Shown: one piece after another, positions 54,283-64,000 of the stretch | How positions within the stretch are numbered: the stretch's first letter is position 1 | Layout of the letters: every line of letters begins with the position of its first letter | Assembly (NCBI GenBank): GCA_020747015.1 | Contig: JAGTJM010000012.1 | Coordinates: 558,001-622,000, forward strand | Length of the DNA stretch: 64,000 nucleotides | Source of the DNA: Pyrenochaeta sp. MPI-SDFR-AT-0127 | Taxonomy: Eukaryota; Ascomycota; Dothideomycetes; Pleosporales; Cucurbitariaceae | Direction: 5' to 3' | The notes under the pieces: generated by a model | Databases searched by the model: none | What the model saw: only the letters and a program-made list of their open reading frames with translations | Told to the model about the DNA's origin: nothing | Translations under genes and position numbers: made by a program

Positions 54283-56735
54283 GATGAGCAGGTTAGGAAG
54301 GTTGAGGGGATGGTAAGATAATGTGAGGGATGATTGATTTGGTAGGGGTGGGTGTGTGGGTGATGGGTGAATGGAGCGAGACTTGAGTGAGCTTGACTTG
54401 GAGAATGGATGAATATGATTGAGTGGACAAGATACAACTGCAATTGTGTGAAGGAAAGAGAATCAGAAAGGAAACTTGCTTGGACCGCATCATGAGCTCC
54501 TTTTATACCCTTTGGATGGCGGAGACACCAGGAGCATGCTAGTCAACGGGGCATAGCTTTGACCCCTTCATGCCCGCTCCTGGCAGTGACCCCGCCCGTG
54601 TGGTGATAGAGGTGCAGAGTGTTACATCCACTGAGGTCTCTTCCCGCTGGAGCCGGTCTTGAAAGCGTCATTTAGAATGGGCTGGATGAATGTCCCAGGC
54701 CGAAGGCCGCAGCCGATCCGCAATGGCTCGGGGGAAAGTGAAAGAGAGAAAGAGCCAATTGGCTAAAAGGAGAAGCTAGTGGAGGAAATACTCAGCTCGT
54801 ATCAGCAGGAAGGTCCAGCGGGGCGAATTGGCGTGCAATGGGCAAAGAAAGCGATGGTAGCAGCAATGCCGTTGATGACCGGCAACAGTGCGTGGTAAAG
54901 GCAGCGAGACGTAGTAAGCGCAGCAGACGCGGACGAGGGCGCCAGGCAAAAGCAGCGACGGTGGAGTCCGCTAGGTGACCAGGGTAGTCTGCCTGACGGC
55001 CAGGCGAAGTGTTGTCAAGTTGATGCGTTGGCTCGACAGCACGCCAGCGCCTTTGAGCATGCAATCTGGAAAAGGCATGTGGAGGAGCATTACAGTCGGG
55101 CTTGGCGCGTCAAACGGGTGGCGGGATCCGTTGGCACGAAATTGAGCAGCATTGCACGCACCAGACTAGCAGCACCATGGCGGGACAAGATGAAATTGGC
55201 GAGGTTATGGTGTGGGATGTGGTGGACCGGACGTCGAGAAATGTTTTTCGGACCGGACCAGCCAGAGCCCCGCCAGCTCCCCTTGCCGCTGCCTGCTACT
55301 TCTGCGACTGCTGCTACTACTGCTGCTCCCACTTTGCCCCTCCATCGATGCTGCGTCATCCCATGGGCGGCCCATTTGGGCCCGGGGGGGCAGGAGGCGG
55401 CTGATTGGCGGCTTTGGCGAGCACTGCATAGCTGCCCTTGGCGCCGTGGTGCCCTACCAAAAGCCATGCTGCTGTCCCCCGGCCCCTGGGTAACCTCGCA
55501 CAACACTCAATGGCGCCCCTCAGACGTCCCAATCGCGAACCCCCAAGATAATGTAGCCCGAGAGCTAGTGGCGGTGAAGGAGCTTGTCTAGCTCGCGGTG
55601 CTCCATGTGACCCCATCTGCATGCACGCAATCCTGACCTGCGCTGCAACTTGGCCCCTCCCCCAGATACACATTGTCTTGCGCCAATCGGACATAGTCTT
55701 GCTTTCTGCGACGACTGGCCTGTACCATTGGGCGCCTGGGAGATGTCATCTATCTTCACAGCGCCCTCGTTCCACTCCATATCACGGGAAGCCTGGGACG
55801 GCCAAGCCTTGTACAGCACCGTTGCACTGGCCGCCCGTGTTACAGCTGTCAGAGCCAGCCATGCAAAGAACGCGTGGTAGCCGGCTACAGCCACCGTTGT
55901 GCAAACTGCCCGAGCGGTGGACATCGGCCGTCGACCACGCTCCTGCCAATCCAACACCGCGACAACCCCTGGCCTTTGTCCCGAGAACCATCCGCCGAAC
56001 AGAGCGGTTCAAGGCTGGTGGTACTGCGCTGCTAGCTTACATGCAGCTAGAGCACGGCTGTGCTTCGAGATTCCCTAAGCACGACATCCTAGCATCAAGC
56101 TTGCCCACCAGTCTCAGGCTTGTCCGCCTGCATTCGCCTACGTTCCCTACTTCTGGATAAAGCTACTTCCTGACAGCGGGAACGCCTCACCAGCCCATAT
56201 ATGGCTGCAGATGTGAAAGCTTATAAGCCTACGAGAACTTGGTGTGCCACACAAGGCATGTCTCTCAGCTCACTAACGAGAAGCCCAACTTGACTCCATG
56301 CACGCTTACAAGACACAAACACTCGGAACAAACTACGTCAAGACTATTCGTATATGTTACATTGCTTTTGTCTGTGACATTTGTCGCCAACCGTGCACGG
56401 GCAAGTCATTCTGCTCTAGTCGTATTACATTGTGTTTGCCATTCCCTTCGAAACTTGAAGACGACTGTCCTCTGAGTCTTCAACAGCTTCTCCCCACAGC
56501 TGTAGCCTTGCCACTAGCAGCTCATGATGTGGTAGGCTATCTGCTGGACATGCGTAGAGCGAGCTCCAAAGATCGTCTCTTTGCAAAAGCCCAGCGTTTG
56601 TATCAAGCCAATGTCACGCCTCTTAGAAGACAGTACATGCTCGCAAATATATGATCAAACTGACAGACTCTGCTGCTTGTACATCTGTCAGCATTCCCAT
56701 TCTATCAAACAAGTGTTGGCCAGAAAAACCTACCT
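54283..56735. other. Long intergenic region
   Basis: Promoter side of KXD1 and 3' flank of the next minus-strand gene. From 54.8 to 56.1 kb long frames overlap on both strands (for example 55028-55591 plus and 55090-55506 minus), as expected in GC-rich noncoding DNA. None has domains or splice-joined support. Confidence 0.5.
54501..54507 (-). promoter_or_regulatory. TATA box upstream of KXD1
   Basis: TATAAAA on the minus strand in GGGTATAAAAGGAGC, about 220 bases before the KXD1 start codon. Confidence 0.5.
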
Positions 56736-57260
56736 TTAGGCTCTACCGTTTTTCATCAGCTTCTCCCATGGGCCCTCCAAAAAGCTCGGGAGGAAGTAAG
56801 CAGTGTCTCCATTCTCATCTTTGACTCCAAACCGCAGTGCATTCAGCTCCGCTCTCGAGACGGGAGGGCCTCCAAAGGAGAGTGTCTCTGTGGCAGCAGA
56901 ATCTTCTTGTTCCAGCGCACTCTCAGTCTTTTGGGTACCAAGAGGTCCCTCTGGAAGCGTTTGACCACGTGCTAGGAAAGCAGCAAGACCTGAGGGTGCT
57001 GTTGCCTCTTGTGCGGTGTCCGGTATCTGTGCTTGAGATTGCGGCGCTTGATGTGCTGGGCTGATGGTTGTATCTTGGAAAACTTCTTCCTCTCTAGTAC
57101 CTGCTGTTCTCTTCGACCTCACCCCAAGTTTGGTAGAGTTGGCCCCGCTGGCATCAGCCTTGGCCTTTGGTGAGTTTGTCGGGTCAAATTTTCTCTTTTT
57201 GGTGCCGCCAAAAGACGCAAAGCCCATAGCGGCTGCAATTTCGACATCGTCTTCCTCCAT
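56736..57260 (-). CDS. Unknown conserved-looking protein, nuclear signal
   Basis: From ATG 57260 it encodes 174 residues: an acidic start (MEEDDVEIAAAMGFASFGG), a basic TKKRKFD cluster that could be a nuclear signal, an Ala/Gln/Thr-rich middle and a well-formed end (GDTAYFLPSFLEGPWEKLM). I do not recognise the family. The frame is open for at least 27 more codons upstream (reading ERLTFAERRLQEKATDPRRQ), which look coding but contain no ATG before a stop. The true start may therefore lie in an upstream exon. Single frame otherwise, no membrane segment. Confidence 0.65.
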   Translation of the reverse strand: MEEDDVEIAAAMGFASFGGTKKRKFDPTNSPKAKADASGANSTKLGVRSKRTAGTREEEVFQDTTISPAHQAPQSQAQIPDTAQEATAPSGLAAFLARGQTLPEGPLGTQKTESALEQEDSAATETLSFGGPPVSRAELNALRFGVKDENGDTAYFLPSFLEGPWEKLMKNGRA

Positions 57261-57835
57261 AGCTGATGCTCTCTGCCGGCGTGGGTCTGTCGCCTTTTCT
57301 TGTAAACGACGTTCAGCGAAGGTGAGGCGTTCAACGGTCAAGAGCCGCCGAATACGGTGGTGAGGATACGCTAGTGACAGCTCAACCTGGACATCGGGTC
57401 ATGCGTTCCGATTATTTATCTTCTACCTCGTTCTTTGAGCGTAAACGTCTGCGTGCTCGTTCATGAGCACGTAACTCAGACTACGAGTCGCAGTCGGTGC
57501 CTCTTCGTTTCGTCCCACCGCTGCGCAGACATGGGTGTAAGATTCAATCAGTGTGGCTGGAGCTTGGCCTTAGCGCGTCGATGTCATCGTACTTTGGCAA
57601 TCTGCAGGGTTCATCACCACCACTTCGAAGGAATCGCTTCCACGACGGCGTGCTTCCAACATCCTCTTTGCACCATGGCCTAGGTAGCCAACTGGCACTG
57701 AATCTCGTCAAGTTATCGCAATGAGCGAGTCTCCGCAGACTCCGGCGGAACGCCGCTTTCTGCGGCCAAGCGTAAGCCTCGCCCTGGAGCATCACACAAA
57801 GAGCTCACAATAAGCCACAGCTACGGTCCGCAACA
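57261..57835. other. Divergent promoter region
   Basis: Between the unknown minus-strand gene and the Bre4-like gene. The last ~110 bases hold coding-like fragments in shifted frames (see findings). Confidence 0.4.
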
Positions 57836-60800
57836 ATGATACAACCGAAGACTGGCGAACGCGTTAAGAAGACTTTCACCCTGCGAAGACCGAGCCATCG
57901 CGCGACCGAGTCGTCTGAATTCCTGCTTGCGCCTGGGCGCTTCGATGCTGAGCGACATCAAGAAATGGGAAGATTTGAAAGTTTCAAGGAACACTGCAAA
58001 TACAACTATCGACGGGCCTATGCTTACGCTAGCTCGCCTACCGGTATTGGGATTCTAAAATGTTCCTTGGCCTATATACTTGGATCGTTGGCTACATTTG
58101 TTCCCTTTATCGCTGGGTTGTTAGGCAAGAACGACGGAAAGCATATAGTGGCGACCATCACTGTTTACTTTCATCCAGCACGGTCAGCAGGCAGCATGCT
58201 TGAGGCTGTCATTCTGGCATTTGCCGCTTTCCTATACGCCACTTTCGTCTCGTTCTCTAGTATGGCCGTTTCCGCCTATTTTGGGGCCCAACATCTACTC
58301 GTCCTTGGGCATGTGATAGTACTCATTGTCTTCTGCGGCGGCGGCCTGGGGCTTGTAGGGTGGACGAAGCACAAGCTCGGAAATCCACTTGTCAATGTGG
58401 CTTGCTCACTCACTTCACTGGCCTTGATCACGATACTCACAAAAGAAGGCGCCGTTCAGGCTGCTGTGTTCTCATACGACAAAGTTTGGCAGGTACTGAA
58501 GATGATTATCATGGGATGTACGGCATCCGCCGCCGTCTCCTTTCTCGTACGACCAACATCAGCGCGAAACGAGTTTCGCGACACCTTTATTCAATCAACT
58601 GACGCGATGGCCGAAACACTCAATAGTATCACGCGCAGCTTCCTCTCGGGCGTCGAGCAGGATCTCAAGAGCGAATCCTTTATCAAAGCCACAAACCAGA
58701 GCAAAACGACCTTCAAAACCCTCGTCAAAAACCTTGGGGAAGCCAAGTTTGAGCACTATGCCCTTGGTACTGAGGAAGAGTATAGGATCAGTGCACGGCT
58801 CGTCAAGTGTCTTGAAATGTTGATACAGAATATTGGTGGCCTGCGTAGCGCCGCAGAAACGCAATTCACGCTACTTGCGCAATCCAACCCGAACTCGACT
58901 CCCTCCGAGACCATACCCGGCAATGGTACGGTCACGTCCTCTATCTTTTCGGAACGCAATGTCTCGCAAAGTCCACCTCCAATACTTTCTCCAAGCTTGA
59001 GTCACACTGAAAGACGGAGTAGCATTCTTGCCTCAATCGATGAGGTGCCAGAGAATTCCACTGAAGCCTCCAGATATGCTTCAGTGGACGTATCCGATGA
59101 CGAATCTACAAATTTTCATGGCAGCTCTCATACGGTTCCTACCTTTTTGCAAGCGAATCTTACGCCTGCTGATATGTTTTCTGTCTTTATTGCACATCTA
59201 GGACCACCTATGGTAAGACCCTGGCCCACTTACTCAATCATTATACTAAAGGTACCAGAAATCTCTTGCGTACACCCTACGCGAGGTGCTTTCGGAGCTT
59301 CCTTTTGGGCCTGGTCCTGAGTATAACATCGCTATCAATGAGCACTTTCGTCACAGTCTTGTCGATGCAAAGGCATTGTTCGCAGACGCCAGGCGCGATG
59401 CTCTGTCGGCTGTGTATAGAAATAAAGTACCAGCAAGGACTAGCTCGGCTGCAGTAGCCGCGGATTTCGAAGAGGTTGCGGCAAGTTGCGGCTACTTCAG
59501 TTCGTCGCTGCAAGACTTCGCTGAAGACATGGTGACATTTTTGGATATCTTGGAGGATCTAAAAGCAAATGTCAATAGCTACCCACGACGACGGACCTAC
59601 AGTTGGTTGAAGTTTTGGCAAAGCGGGCGCAAACGGATACCATTAGGTGGTGGATATGGTACGTCAATTTAGCGATCCGGTTCTTCGTAGACATCACTAA
59701 TGGTGACCAGAAGAAGCACGACTCATCGACGAAAGCGAGAACCAAACACCCGGTGGCTCTCACGAGATACACAATCCCATCTACCGTAGATCAACTCGCG
59801 GCGATCCATACAAGCCAGAGAATGAGCAACCGCTATCGTATCGTATATGGGTAGCATTGGCGGCTTTCAGGAGAGATGATCTAAAGTACGCCGTTAAGGT
59901 TGGCATCGGCGCCGTCCTGTACGCAATGTGGTCATTCATCCAACCAACTAGGAAGCTCTACGGCCATTGGCGTGGTGAATGGGGTCTCCTGTCCTACATG
60001 TTGGTGTGCTCGATGGTCTGTCTCTTTTGCCTATTGTGCGTTTGACTTGCTAATGCTTTGTATAGACTATCGGCGCATCCAACACCACTGGCTTTCAGCG
60101 ATTCGCTGGTACATGCCTGGGAGCCATATTTGCGATCGCTGCATGGATCGCTGCTGACGAGCACGCTTTTGTGCTTGGCTTCTTTGGTTGGCTAGTGTCT
60201 CTGTTCTGCTTCTACATCATTGTTGGCAAGGGCAAAGGCCCCATGGGTCGTTTTATACTGCTTACATACAACCTCTCTGCGCTATATGCCTACTCGCTAT
60301 CCGCTAAGGACGATGACGATGATGATGATGAAGGTGGCATATCGCCCGAGATATGGGAGATCGTCCTACATCGTGTCGTCGCTGTCATGGTCGGCTGTCT
60401 CTGGGGAATTATCGTTACGAGGGTTATCTGGCCAATCTCTGCACGTCGCAAAGTCAAGAAAGGCACGTCCCTGCTGTGGCTCAAGATGGGGCTTATTTGG
60501 AAGCGCGGCCCGCTCAAAACTTTGCTTGAGTTTGATCGTAATGATCGACGCCGGCCACTCTCTTTCATGACCGAGAAAGAAGTGCTGGAGTTGCGGAGAT
60601 TTTTAAATCATTTGGAAGCGCTACGTGTATCGGCCTCGTCAGAATTTGAGCTGCGAGGCCCATTTCCCGACAAAAGCTTCAAGCTTATCCTAGGAGCAAC
60701 AAGTCGTATACTGGATAGTTTTCACGCCATGAACGTCACCATCTTGAAAGACGCGGAGGCGAGTGAAGGAGAGAAAGAGGTTTTGAAGTATACAAAGAAA

Positions 60801-61213
60801 GAGTGGATGGATTTGAGTTGGCGAGTCAGTCATTTGTTTTCCGGTAAGTGAAGCTTGTTTCCAGTATTGTTGAGCAGAAGCTGACGTGAACCAGTCATGG
60901 CATCCTCCATGAAATTAGCGTATCCCCTCAATGATGTATTACCAAATATTGAGCACACGCGAGATCGATTCCTGGCAAAGGTGTTTGAGTTCCGGCAGAC
61001 TGGCTTGGCGAAGGTAATCACGAAGGACGAGGACTATGAGTTACTCTATGCCTATGGTGAGTCATATTAGAGACCCTACTATTGAAGGCCTAAGACACTG
61101 ACATGAGGACAGCATTGGTGACTGGACAGTTGGCTCATGACCTCGGCATAATTGGACAAGAAATCGAAAAATTGTACGGCGTACTCAGTGAGGAGGACCT
61201 AAAGTTGCAATAG
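57836..61213 (+). CDS. Bre4-like multi-pass membrane protein (ArAE_2/DUF2421)
   Basis: Six exons: 57836-59212, 59259-59658, 59711-60015, 60066-60843, 60895-61056 and 61113-61213, totalling 1,040 residues. Introns are 46, 52, 50, 51 and 56 bases and all keep frame. There are two membrane blocks of about six helices each: one at residues ~75-250 (CSLAYILGSLATFVPFIAGL onward) and one at ~640-790 (YAVKVGIGAVLYAMWSFI, then FAGTCLGAIFAIAAWIAA and the GKGKGPMGRFILLTYNLSAL region). Between them lies a large soluble, partly coiled region, and a soluble domain follows. This is the layout of the fusaric-acid-resistance/aromatic acid exporter-like family that includes fission yeast Bre4 (brefeldin A sensitivity). 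A putative ER or plasma membrane transporter; substrate unknown. An Asp run (DDDDDDDE) sits in a loop of the second block. Confidence 0.9.
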
Positions 61214-61796
61214 GTAAAAGTGGTCGTAATTCTAAGGCATATCTTCGATAGTCATGTGGAATGGCTCTACGCCTTTGATGTGTTCCCTGACGCTTTCCTC
61301 GCCACTCCTGAGCTAACGTGGTACTCATCATCCGGAATTTAGCCTGCCGTGATTCAATATGACTCACACTGAGACACTCTGCTCGTTGTGATACGATAAT
61401 TGATGATAGCAAAACATCACGCATACTTGCTTAGTGCCTCTGCGAAGCTGCTATCATTCGGTGAGATCCTCCCCACTGCTGTCACGATCAGACATGTGAC
61501 ATGCACTTGAGCTTTCTGAGTAACAAAGCAATACAGTGTCAAACCAGATGTATGCACGGGATTTTTTCTGTCAATACGAGCAGCATGCAGGCGTAAAACA
61601 TAATAAGAAGTATCACATGCATCACAATTTGATGGTTCAACGACAATCGTGTTGCAACTAAACTAAGTGAGGCTCACTTAATTGGGACTAGCGGCTTGGC
61701 CGGTCGCTTAGAATCGCACCTGCACCTTCGGATTTTCAACACTCGTCAAGTCACGCCAACAACCACCCACGACCACGGACGACAACAACATCGAAA
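61214..61796. other. Intergenic region upstream of RPL19
   Basis: Holds the RPL19 promoter and 5' leader. No other gene seen. Confidence 0.5.
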
Positions 61797-62727
61797 ATGT
61801 AAGAAATACCGGTTGCATCTTCTCCAGCACTTCATCGACGAGCAATGCCGCACCTCCAATCACCTCTCCGACTCGCCATCACGCTCAATAGCGACATGAG
61901 ACGTGGCGAACCCCTCTTTGCCCGATATCACTCTCGCCGCCCACACCTCTCATTGTGATCAGAATGCTGACAATTTTTGTTTGATAGGGTCAATCTCCGC
62001 ACGCAGAAGCGCCTCGCGGCCTCCGTGGTCGGCTGCGGAAAGCGCAAGATCTGGCTTGACCCCAACGAGACCAGCGAAATCGCCAACGCCAACTCCCGCC
62101 AGACCATCCGCAAGCTCGTTCAGGATGGCCTCATCATCCGCAAGCCCGTCACCATGCACTCGCGTGCCCGTGCCCGAGAGCTGACCGCCGCGCGACGAAT
62201 TGGCCGACACCGTGGTTTCGGTAAGAGGAAGGGTACTGCCGACTCCCGTATGCCAAGGTACGCTATCACGACATCATCAACACAATGAACGTGGGGAAGA
62301 AACCACAAGCTTGTGTGGTGAAAATATCCATAGGGTTTTATGCTGATGCGGGTGTCTACAGCCAGGTCCTCTGGATGCGCCGCCTCCGAGTCCTCCGCCG
62401 TTTACTCGTCAAGTACCGTGCCGCCGGCAAGATCGACAAACATCTCTACCACGAGCTGTACCATCTCTCCAAGGGTAACACCTTCAAGCACAAGCGTGCT
62501 CTCGTTGAACACGTATGTTTGGCCATGACATCATGACTAGTGTCAACCCCGCTCGAACTTGCAACTGACGCATTTTGCAGATTCACAAGGCCAAGGCCGA
62601 GAAGGCACGTGAGAGGCTCATCAAGGAGGAGATGGATGCCAAGCGCGCGAAGACCAAGGCCGCGAGGGAGAGGAGGCAGGAACGTGTGCAGCAGAAGCGT
62701 GCTGCGCAGTTGGGCGACGAGGAGTAG
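61797..62727 (+). CDS. RPL19: 60S ribosomal protein L19 (eL19)
   Basis: Four exons: 61797-61798, 61988-62257, 62362-62512 and 62581-62727, giving 189 residues. The first coding exon holds only the A and T of the start codon; the 189-base intron 61799-61987 (GTAAGA...GATAG) splits ATG, and exon 2 supplies the G. The protein reads MVNLRTQKRLAASVVGCGKR, then PNETSEIANANSRQ, SRARARELTAARRIGRHRGF, MPSQVLWMRRLRVLRRLL and a long basic C-terminal helix (KAEKARERLIKEEMDAKRAK). It is a full-length eL19 of the large ribosomal subunit. Strong codon bias and long 5' introns fit a highly expressed ribosomal gene. Confidence 0.97.
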
Positions 62728-62987
62728 AGAATGGATGGCATGACGAACGTCTGGCGTGGGTCTTTTCAAGGTTAAAGGAGGGCGTCAATCTCCTTTCTAT
62801 CTGGGCATATGCGGTCATGTTTCATGTACGTCTGTGAAAGACTCTTCACTCCATGCATACTCGACCGATAAGGCTGCCTCCCCTCTGAACATTTCGAGGT
62901 ATGAATGTCTACAAAATATGACATGGAATGCATCGATACAGTAGAAATGAGTGGTCAATCTTGGAGTTGGTCTGATTTCATACCTGT

Positions 62988-64000
62988 CTATTGAAGTGTC
63001 TCCCGTGAGTGAGGATGTTGCCAAAAAAATCCTTGTCGATCAACCAAGTGGGAATCAGCAGCGATGTCAATTGTCACTGTATATGTCACATGTAGAAAGA
63101 TGAAAGCGCCAAACCCCTGCACACCATCGCTCCATGGGTATCGAAAATCCGTAAACGCCATTGGCAACTCCCCTCCAGTGTCAGCATCGTATCCTAGATC
63201 TTCATGTCTGGTCAGCACGCACACATTCCATTCGCCGAAGTGGTTTCTACTCACCAGCTTCAGAGCAGCCCTGTGTACATTCCGGGTGAAATTCAGCATG
63301 GCGCGTTGTTTGTTGCCTCCTCTCTGCAACCTGCGATAGCCCTCCTGTACGTGTCCCGGCTGCACGGGCTCCCTCGCTTCCTCGGGCGGATCAAAGAGAC
63401 CCCTCTCCCTCTTCCTCTTGAGGACGTTCTGCTCTCCGCCATGGTTCTTCTTGTACAAGTCCTCTGCGTCTTTGACCTTGAGCGCCTCTTCAGTGAGGGT
63501 TTGCACAATCTCAAAGGTCAGAAAGCCGAGGATATCGATGATGTCGTCTGAGGGCTTGGAATCGGTGATGAGCCCAAAGCCAGCCCATTCTTTGAAGCGC
63601 TTGCCTTTGCGGTAGGTGAATGAGGCTTGGCGGCAGTCGGACCAATGGACGTATTCCTCTCGCGTCATGTTCTTGGTGCGTTCATCTGCGTTTTTCAGTC
63701 TCTGCAGGGTTGCATAGTTCATCTCCTCTTCTTCCTCGTCCTCAACGTCGTCCTTTATGGGTGGGAATTCAGAGAAGAAGGAGTGTACATCCCAGACGAG
63801 ATCGACCTTTGCGCGCTTTGCTTTCTTGCCGGCGTCGGGGCCACCTGATGGACCTGAGCCTGCGCCCACAACGCCGGCTGCTATGTCTGCGTCACCAGCT
63901 CCTACATCGGCGCCTGCATCACCACCTTTGTCGTCAGAATCCTTAACAGAGCGGCGTACATCTTTCCATTGTAAGAAATGCCGTAACCGGGAGATTTTGG
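62988..64000 (-). CDS. SPT3: SAGA subunit Spt3, 3' part (partial)
   Basis: The gene enters from beyond the right edge, so the N-terminal histone-fold half is mostly missing; the visible part starts KISRLRHFLQWKDVRRSVKD. Conserved Spt3 blocks follow: TREEYVHWSDCRQASFTYRK, KRFKEWAG, ITDSKPSDDIIDILGFLTFE, EEAREPVQPGHVQEGYRRLQ and NKQRAMLNFTRNVHRAALKL. A Gly/Ala-rich and acidic insertion (DDVEDEEEEEM) lies between. Spt3 helps SAGA load TBP on promoters. The family usually ends shortly after RxxLKL. Here a perfect GTGAGT donor occurs at 63254 exactly there, while the unspliced frame runs 88 codons further to 62988. Spliced ends are possible: an acceptor at 63208 would stop at 63202 (KLT). The C-terminus is thus unsettled. 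Confidence 0.88.
   Translation of the reverse strand, partial: KISRLRHFLQWKDVRRSVKDSDDKGGDAGADVGAGDADIAAGVVGAGSGPSGGPDAGKKAKRAKVDLVWDVHSFFSEFPPIKDDVEDEEEEEMNYATLQRLKNADERTKNMTREEYVHWSDCRQASFTYRKGKRFKEWAGFGLITDSKPSDDIIDILGFLTFEIVQTLTEEALKVKDAEDLYKKNHGGEQNVLKRKRERGLFDPPEEAREPVQPGHVQEGYRRLQRGGNKQRAMLNFTRNVHRAALKLVSRNHFGEWNVCVLTRHEDLGYDADTGGELPMAFTDFRYPWSDGVQGFGAFIFLHVTYTVTIDIAADSHLVDRQGFFWQHPHSRETLQ

Noticed and set aside
55028..55591. 187-codon plus-strand frame
   Set aside because: GC-rich noncoding DNA with equally long antisense frames; Trp/Arg/Pro-rich text without a domain.
61799..61987. snoRNA in the first RPL19 intron
   Set aside because: A CTGA box is present near the end but no RTGATGA box or matching terminal stem.

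Overview
This window is nuclear DNA of a filamentous ascomycete (Pezizomycotina). Dothideomycetes/Pleosporales is the most likely placement, inferred from the F-box-like and HET families and the overall gene style; the sequence alone does not name a species. The genes are eukaryotic, and most have one to five short introns of about 45-130 bases with GT donors, CTRAY branch sites and AG acceptors. Two intron-bearing tRNA genes or tRNA-like genes are present, intergenic gaps are long, and no transposon, CRISPR array or operon is visible. Splice sites below were placed by hand from reading frame and signal sequences.

Left part (1-12.9 kb, accessory in character): the 3' end of an MFS sugar transporter; a 542-residue unknown protein with a Gln/Tyr/Asn-rich tail; a three-exon cytochrome P450; a two-module F-box-like protein; a HET-domain (heterokaryon incompatibility type) protein; and a secreted Asl1-like GH128 glucanase. 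A gene-poor stretch of about 5.8 kb follows, holding a tRNA-Gln-like gene with an unusual insertion in its D-loop and a tRNA-Val(AAC).

Middle part (18.7-39 kb, mostly housekeeping): ApsA/Num1 cortical anchor, Cns1/TTC4 co-chaperone, an F-box-like nuclear-looking protein, mitochondrial serine hydroxymethyltransferase, a small membrane protein, Rpb5 (shared RNA polymerase subunit) divergent from Ppm1 (PP2A leucine carboxyl methyltransferase), and the spindle checkpoint protein Mad1. A possible unannotated gene lies near 38.2-38.8 kb.

The most interesting locus is 39.4-46.9 kb: a four-exon gene of about 2,390 codons that joins a cytosine-5 DNA methyltransferase domain to a RING finger and a split SNF2 helicase. 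This is the DNMT5 architecture. It carries two N-terminal cysteine clusters resembling Zn2Cys6 motifs, and its 5' end holds a puzzling in-frame TGA.

Right part (47.4-64 kb): a 2H phosphoesterase-like protein, Sec18/NSF, the KxDL protein Kxd1, a small unknown protein, a Bre4-like multi-pass membrane protein (ArAE_2/DUF2421), ribosomal protein L19, and the 3' portion of SAGA subunit Spt3, which runs off the window. Neighbouring genes do not form an evident pathway, as is usual in fungi; the divergent RPB5-PPM1 pair is the clearest case of a shared promoter.
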